Of a stretch of DNA of 64,000 nt, positions 26,993-35,948 are shown in pieces. Source of the DNA: DASWJZ01 sp963805325 (GTDB lineage: Bacteria > Pseudomonadota > Alphaproteobacteria > Rhizobiales > Afifellaceae). The stretch is taken from assembly GCA_963805325.1 (NCBI GenBank), contig CAWDTS010000004.1, forward strand, positions 372,001 through 436,000. The letters run 5' to 3'. The notes under the pieces are model-generated. The model worked only from the letters and a program-made list of their open reading frames with translations, did not search any database and was not told the DNA's origin. The translations under genes were made by a program, and so were the position numbers. Position 1 is the stretch's first letter. Every line of letters begins with the position of its first letter.

Positions 26993-28141
26993 ATGCTGGA
27001 CATTGATCTCGATATCCCCGGACCGCGGGAGAAGGCGCGCGTACTGGTCGCCATGTCGGGCGGGGTCGATTCCTCCGTCGTGGCGGCGCTCGTCCGCAGC
27101 GCTGGATACGATGTCGTTGGCGTAACGCTGCAGCTTTACGACCACGGCGCGGCGACGCATCGCTCCGGCTCCTGCTGCGCCGGCCAGGACATCCACGACG
27201 CGCGCGACGTCGCCGCGCGCCTCGGCATCCCGCATTACGTGCTCGACTATGAGGCGCGTTTCCGCGAGGCGGTGATCGAGCCGTTCGTCGAAAGTTATGC
27301 GATCGGCGAGACGCCGATCCCTTGCGTATCCTGCAACCAGACGGTCAAGTTCGCCGACCTCTTCAATACCGCGCGTGAGCTTGGCGCCGCCGCGATGGCG
27401 ACGGGGCACTATGTGCGCTCGCGCGTGGTTCACGGGCGGCGGTCGCTTTTCCGCCCGCGCGACCTCGACCGCGACCAGAGCTATTTCCTGTTTGCAACGA
27501 CGCAGCCGCAGCTCGATTTCCTTCGGTTCCCTCTCGGCGATCTCAGCAAGGATGAGACGCGTGCGATTGCGCGCGAGGCGGGGCTCAAGGTCGCCGACAA
27601 GCACGACAGCCAGGACATCTGCTTCGTTCCGCAGGGCCGCTATTCCGACGTGGTGGAGAAGCTGAAGCCCGGCGCCGTCAGGCCAGGCGAGATCGTGCAT
27701 CTCGACGGGCGCGTGCTCGGCCGCCACGACGGCGTGATCCGCTACACGGTCGGCCAGCGGCGCGGACTCGGCATTGCCGCGGGCGAGGCGCTTTTCGTGG
27801 TGCGGCTCGATGCGGAAAATGCGCGCGTCGTCGTCGGCCCGCGCGAAGCGCTGGCAACGCGCAGGATCGCGCTGCGCAACTTCAATTGGCTCGGCGAGGG
27901 TGCGCTTGGCGAAACGGGGCAGCCGGTCTTTGCGCGTGTGCGCTCGGCGCGGCCGCCGGCGGCGGCGCTCGTTCGTCTCCAGGATGGGCGGCCCGTCGTG
28001 GAGCTCTCCGTGGATGAGCTTGGCGTCGCGCCCGGACAGGCCTGCGTCCTCTACGACGCGGACGGGGCGGAGGCGCGCGTCCTCGGCGGCGGAACGATCG
28101 AGGCGCATGGAAGCGGAGCCGCGCACGCCGAAGCAGCGTAA
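26993..28141 (+). CDS. mnmA: tRNA-specific 2-thiouridylase MnmA
   Basis: The 382-residue cytosolic enzyme thiolates U34 of Lys, Glu and Gln tRNAs. Visible features are the PP-loop motif VLVAMSGGVDSSVVAAL (residues 16-32), the first catalytic Cys in ETPIPCVSCNQTVKF near 107, the second in DSQDICFVPQGRY near 207, and GQRRGLGIAAGEALFVV. The ATG at 26993 fits the family; an upstream frame from 26909 is open but not conserved. Confidence 0.95.
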   Translation: MLDIDLDIPGPREKARVLVAMSGGVDSSVVAALVRSAGYDVVGVTLQLYDHGAATHRSGSCCAGQDIHDARDVAARLGIPHYVLDYEARFREAVIEPFVESYAIGETPIPCVSCNQTVKFADLFNTARELGAAAMATGHYVRSRVVHGRRSLFRPRDLDRDQSYFLFATTQPQLDFLRFPLGDLSKDETRAIAREAGLKVADKHDSQDICFVPQGRYSDVVEKLKPGAVRPGEIVHLDGRVLGRHDGVIRYTVGQRRGLGIAAGEALFVVRLDAENARVVVGPREALATRRIALRNFNWLGEGALGETGQPVFARVRSARPPAAALVRLQDGRPVVELSVDELGVAPGQACVLYDADGAEARVLGGGTIEAHGSGAAHAEAA

Positions 28142-28268
28142 ACGCTTCGGCAATATTGCTCGCCGGCCCTTTTGATATGCTGCAACACAACTTCAAGGGA
28201 ACTTCGGCATCTTCCGGTCGTTATCCGGCAAACCGCAAGCGCTGAGACCGGAAACAGGAGAGGCATAC

Positions 28269-28610
28269 ATGGCGAACGACTCGACGACCACTGCAAGGCA
28301 GGGGACACGTTCCGCAGCGAGCGAGGCGGAATCGCTTGAGGCCCAGATCGAGACGCTGAAAGGCGATATCGCATCGATCAGCGCGACGCTGTCGGATCTC
28401 GTCAAGACGGGCGTTCGCCAAGGGCGCGCGAAGGCCGAGCGAACGGCGGAGCACTACAAGCAACAGGGCATGGATCAGGCGGAGGCGGCGATCGACGGTG
28501 CACGCGCCTACGGCGAGGCGCTTGAGGGGCATATTGAACGCAATCCCTTCTCTGCAGTGCTGGTAGCGCTTGGCCTTGGGTTCCTCATCGGCCTGATGTC
28601 GCGCCGCTAG
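28269..28610 (+). CDS. DUF883-family membrane-anchored stress protein
   Basis: The 113-residue protein has a charged helical N-terminus and one C-terminal membrane segment (NPFSAVLVALGLGFLIGLMSRR). This is the layout of DUF883 (ElaB/YqjD) proteins, which are tail-anchored in the inner membrane and linked to stationary-phase stress. A GGAG site precedes the ATG. The stop codon touches a palindromic repeat at 28610-28658. Confidence 0.87.
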   Translation: MANDSTTTARQGTRSAASEAESLEAQIETLKGDIASISATLSDLVKTGVRQGRAKAERTAEHYKQQGMDQAEAAIDGARAYGEALEGHIERNPFSAVLVALGLGFLIGLMSRR

Positions 28611-28658
28611 AGCGTGATCCCGAAAAGTAAGAACCGGTATTCGGAAGAGATCATGCTC
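28610..28658. repeat. Rhizobiales-type palindromic intergenic repeat
   Basis: The unit begins GAGCGTGATC and ends GATCATGCTC, with CCGAAAAG and TTCGGAAGA as inner arms. It therefore folds into an imperfect hairpin around AAGAACCGGT. The same motif is common between genes in Rhizobiales. It lies directly after the DUF883 stop and before the holin-like gene. Confidence 0.75.
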
Positions 28659-28693
28659 AAGCAAATAGACGGAGCCTCGTTGCTGGTTCAATC

Positions 28694-29164
28694 GTGCCCG
28701 ATTCAATCCGAATGGAACGGGCCCCTGGGCCGATGCTGAAGCTGGCAAGCTCCCTCGGGTTCGCGCTCGCGCTTTCCGAGCTGAAGCAGCGGGTGCGCCG
28801 GCTTATGACGCAGGGCGTCATCGGGCTCGCCGGCGTCGTCGTCTTCCTGATCGGCTTCTGCTTTCTGCTCGTGGCGGGGCATCTTTATCTTTCGCAGCTC
28901 CTGAACCCGATTGCGTCCGCCGCGATCATCGGCGGCGTTCTGATCTTGGTCGCGCTCATCCTCTTCCTGGTGGCGAAAGGGAAGGGGAGCGCCGCTCCGC
29001 CACGGCGCGCGCCGACGCCACAGGCCGGTGGCGTCGAGGAGAACATGGCGAGACTGCAGCAGGCGGTTGGATCGACGCCGCTCGCCAATCCCGCGCTCAT
29101 CATCGCGGGGCTTGCGCTGCTGCTCGGGTTCTTCTTCGGCCGTCGCAAAAAGGGCGACGACTAA
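28694..29164 (+). CDS. Holin-like / phage-holin-family membrane protein
   Basis: The protein of up to 156 residues has two adjacent membrane hairpin segments (about residues 42-90) and a third near the C-terminus (NPALIIAGLALLLGFFFGRRKK). It resembles the phage holin superfamily (DUF1469-like) proteins that often follow DUF883 genes and act on inner-membrane physiology. Start is uncertain: GTG at 28694 or ATG at 28712 or 28733. Confidence 0.72.
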   Translation: MPDSIRMERAPGPMLKLASSLGFALALSELKQRVRRLMTQGVIGLAGVVVFLIGFCFLLVAGHLYLSQLLNPIASAAIIGGVLILVALILFLVAKGKGSAAPPRRAPTPQAGGVEENMARLQQAVGSTPLANPALIIAGLALLLGFFFGRRKKGDD

Positions 29165-29181
29165 CCCGTTTCCAGCACGAT

Positions 29182-30124
29182 TCAGGGGAGCGGGCTCAAC
29201 AGCGTCTTGCCTGCGAAGAAGGCGGCGAGGTTGCCGAGCATCAGGTCGGCCATGGCGCGCCGCGTCTCGATCGTAGCGCTTCCCTGGTGCGGCTGAAGCA
29301 CGACATTCTCCATGGCAAAGAGGGCCGGCGGCACATTCGGCTCGTCGGCGAAGACATCGAGCCCGGCGCCGCCGAGCCGACCCTCCTGAAGCGCTGCGAC
29401 CAGCGCCGGCTCGTCGACGACGGAGCCGCGCGCGATGTTGATCAGGATGCCCTCCGGTCCGAGCGCATCGAGGACGCGGCGGTCGACGAGCTTCTCGGTT
29501 GAGCGCCCGCCAGGCACGATGACGATCAGAACGTCAAACTCCGCGGCAAGCGTCACAAGGTCGGGGTAGTGGCGATAGGGGAGGGCGGGCAACGGCGTTG
29601 CGCGTATGATAGGCGACCTCGCAGTGAAAGACCTTCAGCTTCTCGGCGATCGTCTGACCGATGCGTCCCATGCCGAGCATGCCGACCTTGCTTCCGGCGA
29701 TCGAGCGCGTCAGCGGCGGGAGGCCGTCCTTGACCCAGCGGCCTTCGCGAACATAGCGGTCGTAGACGACGAGCTTGCGCGTCACGGCCAGGAGGAGGGC
29801 GATCGTGAGATTGGCGACTTCGTCGTCGAGCACGCCCGGCGTGTTGCAGACGGTGACTCCGCGCTTCTTCGCATGCGCGACGTCGATCGCGTCGGTACCG
29901 ACGCCGACCGAGCTGATGATCTCAAGTTTGGGCAGGGCGTCGATCAGAGCCGCGTCCGCACCGTGATGGCCGCCGGTCGCGATGGCGCGAATGCGCGGCG
30001 CGATCTCTTTCAGGAGCGCATCCGGATCCTTTGCCTCGTGCAGCTTGTAGAGCGTGTAGTCGCGCTCAAGCGCCTCCATGACACGCGGCATCTGCGTTCC
30101 GTTGACCAGCACTTCCGGCTTCAT
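29182..30124 (-). pseudogene. D-2-hydroxyacid dehydrogenase, one +1 frameshift
   Basis: With one base removed in the G-run at 29587-29589 the gene encodes about 313 residues of an NAD(P)-dependent D-isomer 2-hydroxyacid dehydrogenase. It has VGMLGMGRIGQTIAEKL (nucleotide-binding loop), INIARGSVVDEPALVAAL with the catalytic Arg, VFADEPNVP with Glu, and QPHQGSAT with the catalytic His. It resembles hydroxypyruvate/glyoxylate reductases. An AGGAG site precedes the ATG at 30122-30124. Uncorrected, it is split into 196- and 136-residue frames. Confidence 0.82.
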
Positions 30125-30288
30125 GATCGCTCCTGAAATTCAATAGTCTTGTTGTGTGCCGCGCAGGTTGCACGAAGCCGGTGGGGAACCGACTTCATTT
30201 CGCCGGCGTTGATCAGATACCCGACGCCGCCAATCGTCGATCGGCCGAGGGGGCGAACACGCGGTCGGCGACCGCAGGAGAACCTGCA

Positions 30289-30444
30289 ATGCTTGGCACC
30301 ATTCTTATCATTATCCTCATTCTCATCCTGATCGGCGCAATCCCGAGTTGGGGCTACAGCCGCAACTGGGGATACGGCCCGTCCGGCGGCGTTGGGCTGA
30401 TCCTCATCATCGTCGTCGTGCTCTTGCTGATGGGACGCATCTAA
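30289..30444 (+). CDS. DUF3309 small membrane protein
   Basis: The 51-residue protein has two hydrophobic segments separated by PSWGYSRNWGYGPSGG, which is diagnostic of DUF3309. The family is widespread in alphaproteobacteria and of unknown function. A CAGGAG site lies eight bases before the ATG. Confidence 0.87.
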   Translation: MLGTILIIILILILIGAIPSWGYSRNWGYGPSGGVGLILIIVVVLLLMGRI

Positions 30445-30459
30445 GCGGCGCGGGCAGGC

Positions 30460-31296
30460 TCAGTGCGCCATGAGAACCGGCAGCGTCATCGTGCGCAGGA
30501 TATGCGTGGTGGCGCCGCCGAACACGGTCTCGCGAAGACGCGAGTGGCCGTAGCATCCGAGCGCCAGGAGATCGGCTCCGAACTCACCGGCATGTTTCAG
30601 GATCTCTTCGGCGACCGAGCGCCCGTCGCTCTTCGACGTGGAGAAGGTCTGCGGCTTGATGCCGTGGCGCGCCAACGTTCGTGCGAGACGCTGCAAGGTG
30701 GAATCGCCGCGCGGACTGTCGACCGCAAGAACATGCACCTCGGAATCCGGCCGTAGCAGCGCGATGCCGTCGAACGCCGCGCGCGTGGCCTCGCGCGAGC
30801 CGTTCCAGGCGACCAGCATACGGTTGCCTATGACGGGGAATTCGCCGGCGCTCGGTACGATGAGCACGGGGCGGCCGGTGCCGAGCACCAGCTCATCCGG
30901 CGTGTAGCCGGAGGCGGCAGGAATTGAATCCTGGTATTGCGCGGCGACAACGAGGTCGGCGACGTTGGCAAGCGTCGCGGCGGCGCGCATGGTCGGCTCC
31001 TCGCCGGTGTCGCCGGCGCTCCATTCATAGGCGACGCCGGCGCGCTCGGCGTGGCCACGGAAGGCCGCCTCGACGGCCTTCGCGTCCTCCTGAAACGCCT
31101 CCTGCTGGGCGACGATGAACTCCGTCGACATGGAGACCGTGGCATCCGCATAGACGACGACGGCGGGGATCACGTGGATGCCGACCAAGGTCGCACCGTG
31201 TGCGGCGGCGAGAGGGGCCGCCACGTTCAGAAGCTGGTCCACCAGCCCCGCAGTCGGGAGGTGAACGGCTATCGTCTTGACGTCTTTTCCGGTCAT
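30460..31296 (-). CDS. Universal stress protein with tandem UspA domains
   Basis: The 278-residue protein has two Usp folds (about residues 1-145 and 155-278). The second carries the nucleotide-binding pattern GCYGHSRLRETVFGGATTHILRT near the C-terminus. UspA proteins act in the cytosol in stress survival. The gene is single and convergent with DUF3309. Confidence 0.9.
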   Translation of the reverse strand: MTGKDVKTIAVHLPTAGLVDQLLNVAAPLAAAHGATLVGIHVIPAVVVYADATVSMSTEFIVAQQEAFQEDAKAVEAAFRGHAERAGVAYEWSAGDTGEEPTMRAAATLANVADLVVAAQYQDSIPAASGYTPDELVLGTGRPVLIVPSAGEFPVIGNRMLVAWNGSREATRAAFDGIALLRPDSEVHVLAVDSPRGDSTLQRLARTLARHGIKPQTFSTSKSDGRSVAEEILKHAGEFGADLLALGCYGHSRLRETVFGGATTHILRTMTLPVLMAH

Positions 31297-31401
31297 TCCT
31301 GTTCCGCCGAGAGTGCCTGCCAGAGCCGGCCGGCGACGCGATCTTACGAGAAGCGAGGGGCAAGAACAAACACCCGAAACGGGGCCGGCCGGCGCCTCGT
31401 C

Positions 31402-31430
31402 GGCGCGCCGTCTTGACCCTCCGGCGCGCC
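31402..31430. other. GC-rich inverted repeat upstream of tRNA
   Basis: GGCGCGCCG at 31402-31410 and CGGCGCGCC at 31422-31430 form a perfect nine-base stem with an 11-base loop. It sits between the usp gene start and tRNA-Met. There is no T-run, so it is not a standard terminator; it may be a protein-binding or stalling site. Confidence 0.4.
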
Positions 31431-31465
31431 AAACGTATATGCCCGCGACTATGCCGGGCCCATGG

Positions 31466-31542
31466 GGCGGAGTAGCTCAGTTGGTTAGAGCAGCGGAATC
31501 ATAATCCGCGTGTCGGGGGTTCGAGTCCCTCCTCCGCTACCA
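31466..31542 (+). tRNA. tRNA-Met (anticodon CAT)
   Basis: The 77-nucleotide cloverleaf has acceptor arms GGCGGAG and CTCCGCT, D-arm AGCTCAGTTGGTTAGAGC, an anticodon stem GCGGA/TCCGC around loop ATCATAA, T-arm GGGTTCGAGTCCC and an encoded CCA. The CAT anticodon fits an elongator tRNA-Met, although a lysidine-modified tRNA-Ile cannot be excluded from sequence alone. It flanks the recombinase gene and is the probable integration site of the element to its right. Confidence 0.93.
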
Positions 31543-33103
31543 CTGTTCCCCCATACGACACCCTCCGGAAATGCCGGCGCTCCGGTGAGCTCGGCGAGGC
31601 GACCTCGAAGCTCGATCTGAAGGCCTTCCGCTTTGGCGCCAACTATGACGGTGGAGACTAGCGCGCGGAATGCATCGACGGCACCACTGCCGGTAAGGTC
31701 GCCGGCCGCTAGCGCCGTGTGGAGGTCCTCCACCTGTGTTCGGTAGTGCGCGATCGCACCGGGGTGAAGAGCGACGACTTCTCCTTCCAAGGGCTCGGCA
31801 AGGCGTTCGCTCAAGTCGCGCTTCTCGGCTTCCATAGCCTTGAGCTTAGGACCGAGTGTTCCCTTGTCGGCCGAGCCGGTCACGATCCAATCGACGGCCC
31901 GCGCAATCTCCCTTTCTATCTGCGCCAGGCGCCGCTGCGCCTTCAGGTGTTCGCGAGCGTGGCCGGCAGCGAGACGTCGGCGCTCCTCGTTGTATGTCTC
32001 TACATAGGTCGCAATGAGCACTGGATCGGTGAGGTGGGTCTTCAGGCCGTCGAGCACCATCCGCTCGATTGTGGTCAGATCGAACGTACAGGCCATTGTC
32101 GCAGGTTCCCGACTCCTTTCGCCGTGAGCACCCGATCCGAAGCTTCCCGCGCTGTCGTCCGATGACGGACATGCCGCCACCACAGGCACTGCACTTCAGA
32201 AGACCCGAGAGGAGGTGGCGCGGTTTCTTCACAGTCTCCGGCCGCGATCGGACGAGCGCCGCCCTTCTCGCCTGAACGGCGGCAAAGAGATCCGGCGGGA
32301 CGATGGCAAGCCGAGGCGCCGCCTGTCGCTGCCACTTCTCGGGCGGATTTGGCCGAGAAATGCGCCTGCCGGTGTCGGGGTTCTTCACCATTCGGACCCG
32401 GTTCCAGACGATCGTGCCCCCATAGAGCTCGCTCGCGAGGATGCCATTACCGCGCTCGCGGCTGCCATTCAGAGTGGAGGCATTCCAGAAGCAGCTGCGC
32501 GGCGGCGGAATCTTATTTCGGTTCAACCCGACTGCGATCGCGCGCGGCGTCGCACCGGCCGCGTACTCGGCGTAGATTCGACGGATGATCTCCGCCTCCT
32601 CGTCGACGACCATCATCTCGCCTGGCTCACCGGGGACTGCCCGGTATCCGTAGGCGCGGCCGCCAGCAGTACCGACCTTCGCGCACCCGCCCGGCTAGGC
32701 CGCGCCGGACCTTGTTCCCGAGGTCCTGAAGAAAAAGTGCGCCGACCAAGCCGCCGACACCGATTCGGACCGCATCCGCGCAGCCCTCGTGTACGGTCAG
32801 AATTTTCACGCCAGCAAAGTTGAGACGCTTCCAAATACCCGCCAGATCCTCCTGATCGCGCGATAAGCGATCGAGGCTCTCGACGACTAGGACATCAAAG
32901 CTCCTTTCGCGTGCCGCCTCTAGGACATTCAGGAGGCCATCGCGCCCAAAGACGCTGGCCCCGGACCGGGCGCGATCGGAAAACACCTGCACGACCTGAA
33001 ATCCGTTTTGCAAAGCAAACGTCTCGCAGAGCGCGACCTGGTCGTCGATCGAGCGCTCGTGCTGGAGTTCCGTGGAGAATCTGGCGTAGATGGCCGCTCG
33101 CAT
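31485..33103 (-). pseudogene. Large serine recombinase, two +1 frameshifts
   Basis: Three consecutive frames together encode a serine site-specific recombinase of about 539 residues. The resolvase domain has the catalytic Ser in YARFSTELQ and VVESLDRLSRD, then comes a recombinase domain (AEIIRRIYAEYAAGATPRAIA), a zinc ribbon (LLKCSACGGGMS ... CSRRKESGTCDN) and a coiled-coil tail. Shifts lie near 32670 (in GRY/AGGRAYGYR) and at 32085 (in GLY/FDLTTIE). The C-terminus runs antisense into the tRNA-Met gene. It most likely integrated the adjacent island. Confidence 0.8.
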
Positions 33104-33109
33104 TGGCCC

Positions 33110-33472
33110 TTACTCCTTGAGGTTCCCACCAGCCGCGGCGTCAGCCACTTTCGCATGATCCTCGCGGGCCGCCTTTACCGCAAGGGCCTTAACCAGTGCG
33201 ATGAGCAGCGCGTCCGGCGGTGACGATATGCGCTTTGTGGAAATCGGTTTTTGTAAAATCTCAGCAGAGTAGGCGAGCCTCGGCCCCGAAGTGCCGCGAC
33301 CGCCATCGGTCCGGGTCGAGCGCCGAGCAGTCATCCGCTCGAAGTGGAAGCTGTAGACCGAGGAGCTTCGACGACGGCGACGTGTTATCCATCCTGCCTT
33401 GACCAATCTTGTGATCGATGCGGAGACAGCGCCACGCTTTCGCCGGATGCGAGCCGCGACCGTCTCAGCTAA
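33110..33472 (-). pseudogene. Winged-helix protein, C-terminal part (split by IS)
   Basis: The frame reads LAETVAARIRRKRGAVSASI, then TRLVKAGWITRRRRRSSSVYSF, a winged-helix motif, and ends in a basic tail with PPDALLIALVKALAVKAARED. Joined to 34837-34926 across the IS it gives one 150-residue frame without a break. It is the start-less 3' part of a gene upstream of the recombinase (7-base gap), so the two were probably co-transcribed. Confidence 0.6.
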
Positions 33473-33485
33473 TGGGATGGACCGG

Positions 33486-33539
33486 CTGCTTCCCCCGAAG
33501 CAGTCTGCGTAGACTGCTTCGCATCAACCGGAGAAGCAG
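33486..33539. repeat. Alternating hairpin array in IS left end
   Basis: CTGCTTC and GAAGCAG alternate four times (33486-33492, 33497-33503, 33514-33520, 33533-33539). The middle pair belongs to a perfect ten-base inverted repeat (GAAGCAGTCT, four-base loop, AGACTGCTTC). Mutually exclusive stems are possible just before the transposase start, as in structures that control transposase translation. Confidence 0.5.
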
Positions 33540-33542
33540 CCC

Positions 33543-34594
33543 ATGGACGCCACCACACCCCCCTTAGCTCGATCGGGATCGATATCGGCAAGGAAGTCTT
33601 CCACGTCGTCGGCTTCGGCGGCGACGGTAAGATCGCCTTCCGCCGCAAGATCAAGCGTCTGGCGCTCGCCGAGACGTTCAGCAAGCTGCCGCCGTGCGTG
33701 GTTGGCATGGAAGCCTGCCTCAGTGCCCACTTCGTCAGCCGCGCCCTGCGCCAGATCGGCCACGAGCCCAGGATCATCCCGGCGATCTACGTCAAGCCGT
33801 TCGTGAAGGGGCAGAAGAACGACTTCAACGACGCCGAGGCGATCGCCGAAGCGGCGTTGCGCCCGAACCTGCGAACCGTGCGAGAGAAGACCCAGGATCA
33901 GCTCGACCTGCAGGCTTGCCATCGCGTGCGGTCGCGCCTCGTTTCCCGCCGGACGGCGACGATCAACCAGATCCGGGCCTTCCTCATCGAACAGGGCATT
34001 GCTGTCAGGACGGGCTCTCGATCCCTGCGCAACTCGCTGTTTGCAATTCTGAAGAACCGCGAGGAAGAGCTTTCGCCTCGGATGAGCGATCTCATCGTTG
34101 GCCTCTACGAAGACTGGCTATGGTTGGACGAGCGCATCGAGACGGTCAGCCGAGAGATCGCGGAGATCAGCGAGCAGGAGGCCAACTGCATTCGCCTGAT
34201 GAGCATCCCCGGCGTCGGTCCGTTGATCTCGACCGCCGTGGTGGCTGCCATCGGAAGCGGCGAAGCCTTCGACCGCGGCCGTGACTTCGGAGCCTGGCTC
34301 GGCTTGGTCCCCCGGCAATACAGCACTGGCGGACGCTCGATCCTGGGCAGAATCTCGAAGCGCGGCAGTCGATATCTGCGCACCCTGTTCATCCAGGCCG
34401 CGAACGTCATCCTGATGCGACCGCAGAACTGGGAGAAGTTCAGCTTCGGAACGTGGCTGCAAAACGCGGCGCCTCGCATGCATCGCAACAAGCTCGCCAC
34501 AGCCCTCGCCAACAAGCTCGCCCGGATCGCCTGGAGCGTGCTGAGCACCGGGAAAGCCTTCGATGCACACCTTCACGAGGTCTCGGCTATCTGA
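33543..34594 (+). pseudogene. IS1111-type transposase, one -1 frameshift
   Basis: The protein has the DEDD (RuvC-like) N-terminal domain from IGIDIGKEVFHVVGF and MEACLSAHF through KNDFNDAEAIAEA, and the C-terminal Ser domain with LMSIPGVGPLISTAV and LGLVPRQYSTGGRSILG. The ATG at 33543 (MDATTPP) is out of frame with the rest by one missing C in the C6 run at 33558-33563. The open frame from the internal ATG at 33698 encodes 298 residues but lacks the first catalytic Asp. A homopolymer undercall or real inactivation are both possible. Confidence 0.82.
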
Positions 34595-34836
34595 GAGCCG
34601 ATGATCCTCAACCGAGTTCGCGATTGAGACACTGCATGGAACGGATCGATAGACGCGCCCTGAGCCTGATGACCCAAAGGGTTGCCTGCCAACCTGTCCG
34701 CTAATGAGGCCAAAGGCGCGTGCGTATTCCCATCAAGGCCACGGCCCGCGAGCCGAGCACACAGGCCGGATACATATCAGCGACTTCCGCAATCCACGCA
34801 CACGCTCACTTGCGATCAGCAGCCGGTCCATACATT
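34595..34836 (+). ncRNA. Candidate IS1111 guide (bridge/seek) RNA region
   Basis: The 242 bases between the transposase stop and the right end hold no gene. IS1111-group elements carry their target-guiding non-coding RNA downstream of the transposase, so this interval is where it should lie. The assignment is by position and family only; I have not traced its folded structure. Confidence 0.4.
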
Positions 34837-34926
34837 GGGGTCACAGCGGCCCGTTTTGCAGTTCAAAAAGTCGAGGAGCGTAAAAAGAACGGCGGCGTCA
34901 GTAGGCGACAAGCGGGGATCCGCCAT
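34837..34926 (-). pseudogene. Winged-helix protein, N-terminal part (split by IS)
   Basis: Thirty residues (start MADPRLSPTDAAVLFTLLDF) run into the IS1111 right end. The pattern LSPTDAAVLFTLLDFLNCKTGRCDP followed by ETVAARI resembles replication-initiator-like winged-helix proteins. A CGGAG site precedes the ATG at 34924-34926. The rest of the gene is at 33110-33472. Confidence 0.6.
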
Positions 34927-35004
34927 GACGGCTCCGACTAGCAGCCATTTGCTTAGGAGAGTTATCTTGGTGGCCATGTGTCGTCCCGGTCTTTCGGGGA
35001 CGGG

Positions 35005-35367
35005 TCACATGATTCGAGCGAGACGGGACGGGAGAGAAAAACCCGCTATCCCGAGGGCAGAATTCTCTCCCTTATCCTCGCCATCAGTCTGACGAAGTTC
35101 CCGCAGGGAAATTCTCAGCACGCGGACGAGGCCGGATGTAGATTTGCCGTCAGCGAGCATGAGAAGCTTCAGGGCACTTTCGCGCTCCTCGCCGCTGCCG
35201 AAAGACGAGGGGTTCTCCTCTGTTTTCCTTCTCAGCGTGCGAACGAAGAGCCGAACAAAGCGGAGCAACGGCTTCCCTTCTGCGACTTCCGGAGGGTCTT
35301 CGTTGGACGGCAATGCGAGGCGCCCGTTTGCCGATTTATAGAATTCGCAGGAGCAGCTCAAGCGCAC
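35005..35367 (-). CDS. Hypothetical island protein
   Basis: The protein of up to 120 residues is without recognisable family. It has basic LRFVRLFVRTLRRK and an acidic C-terminal half. It overlaps the 3' end of the upstream gene by 32 bases, suggesting an operon, although the start may lie a few codons further in. It lies between the winged-helix/recombinase genes and another unknown gene in the same direction. Confidence 0.45.
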   Translation of the reverse strand: MRLSCSCEFYKSANGRLALPSNEDPPEVAEGKPLLRFVRLFVRTLRRKTEENPSSFGSGEERESALKLLMLADGKSTSGLVRVLRISLRELRQTDGEDKGENSALGIAGFSLPSRLARIM

Positions 35368-35818
35368 GCATTAGAGGCTCGCCGGAAGATGGTCGCCCAC
35401 GCGGGACTCGGATGACACGTTCAAAGAGGCTCACTTGTCTCGCGAACCGCGCTAGCAGCCGGACAAGGTGGTCATAGTCTTCCGGGAGAAAATCGCACTT
35501 TTCCCCGCCCAATAAGCATGTGTAGTGCAATTCGCTGAAGAAACGTCTGCGCGACCCGAGCGCGTCCTCCAAATCGTTCGTTAGCCGTGCGACTTGGCGA
35601 ATGGTTTCGACATCTGATCGGCGAAACGCATCATCATCATCCGGCCGGAGCCACGAAAGCGCCGCGGTATCAAGCCCTAAGGCTTGACCAGGAGAAATAT
35701 CAATATCGCCAGCCGCCGCTAAAGCTTGAATTTCGTCGGGGGCAAAAACTGCAAACGCCCAATCCTCTGACGAAGGCTTAGGCTCTGAAACCCGGGGTGT
35801 CTCGCGACTACGCGGCAT
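35336..35818 (-). CDS. Hypothetical island protein
   Basis: The 160-residue acidic protein has a probable helical core (SDVETIRQVARLTNDLEDALGSRRRFFSELHYT, ending in MRALELLLRIL). I do not recognise it. It is the first of the leftward island genes that lead to the recombinase. Confidence 0.5.
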   Translation of the reverse strand: MPRSRETPRVSEPKPSSEDWAFAVFAPDEIQALAAAGDIDISPGQALGLDTAALSWLRPDDDDAFRRSDVETIRQVARLTNDLEDALGSRRRFFSELHYTCLLGGEKCDFLPEDYDHLVRLLARFARQVSLFERVIRVPRGRPSSGEPLMRALELLLRIL

Positions 35819-35948
35819 GTGTTCTCGGTGGCTTGCTTTCTTCTCGAATCAGTTCGACGCTTCATCTCCCTTAGTGACGGAGGCGCACCTGAATCACTAG
35901 GCGATAATCCACGGGCTGATGTGGCTGGCGCGACGGAGTCAACGACAG

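Larger units (their letters stand above)
33473..34836. mobile_element. IS1111-type (IS110 family) insertion sequence
   Basis: Perfect 14-base subterminal inverted repeats (ATGGACCGGCTGCT at 33477-33490 and its reverse complement at 34818-34831) bracket a DEDD transposase gene. Subterminal repeats a few bases from the ends are characteristic of the IS1111 subgroup. Deleting 33473-34836 restores an uninterrupted winged-helix reading frame on the minus strand, which fixes the boundaries to within a few bases. No target duplication is seen, as is usual for this family. Confidence 0.8.

Noticed and set aside
31485..31541. Short conserved-looking peptide encoded antisense to tRNA-Met
   Set aside because: It is simply tRNA sequence read in reverse; it matters only as the end of the recombinase frame.
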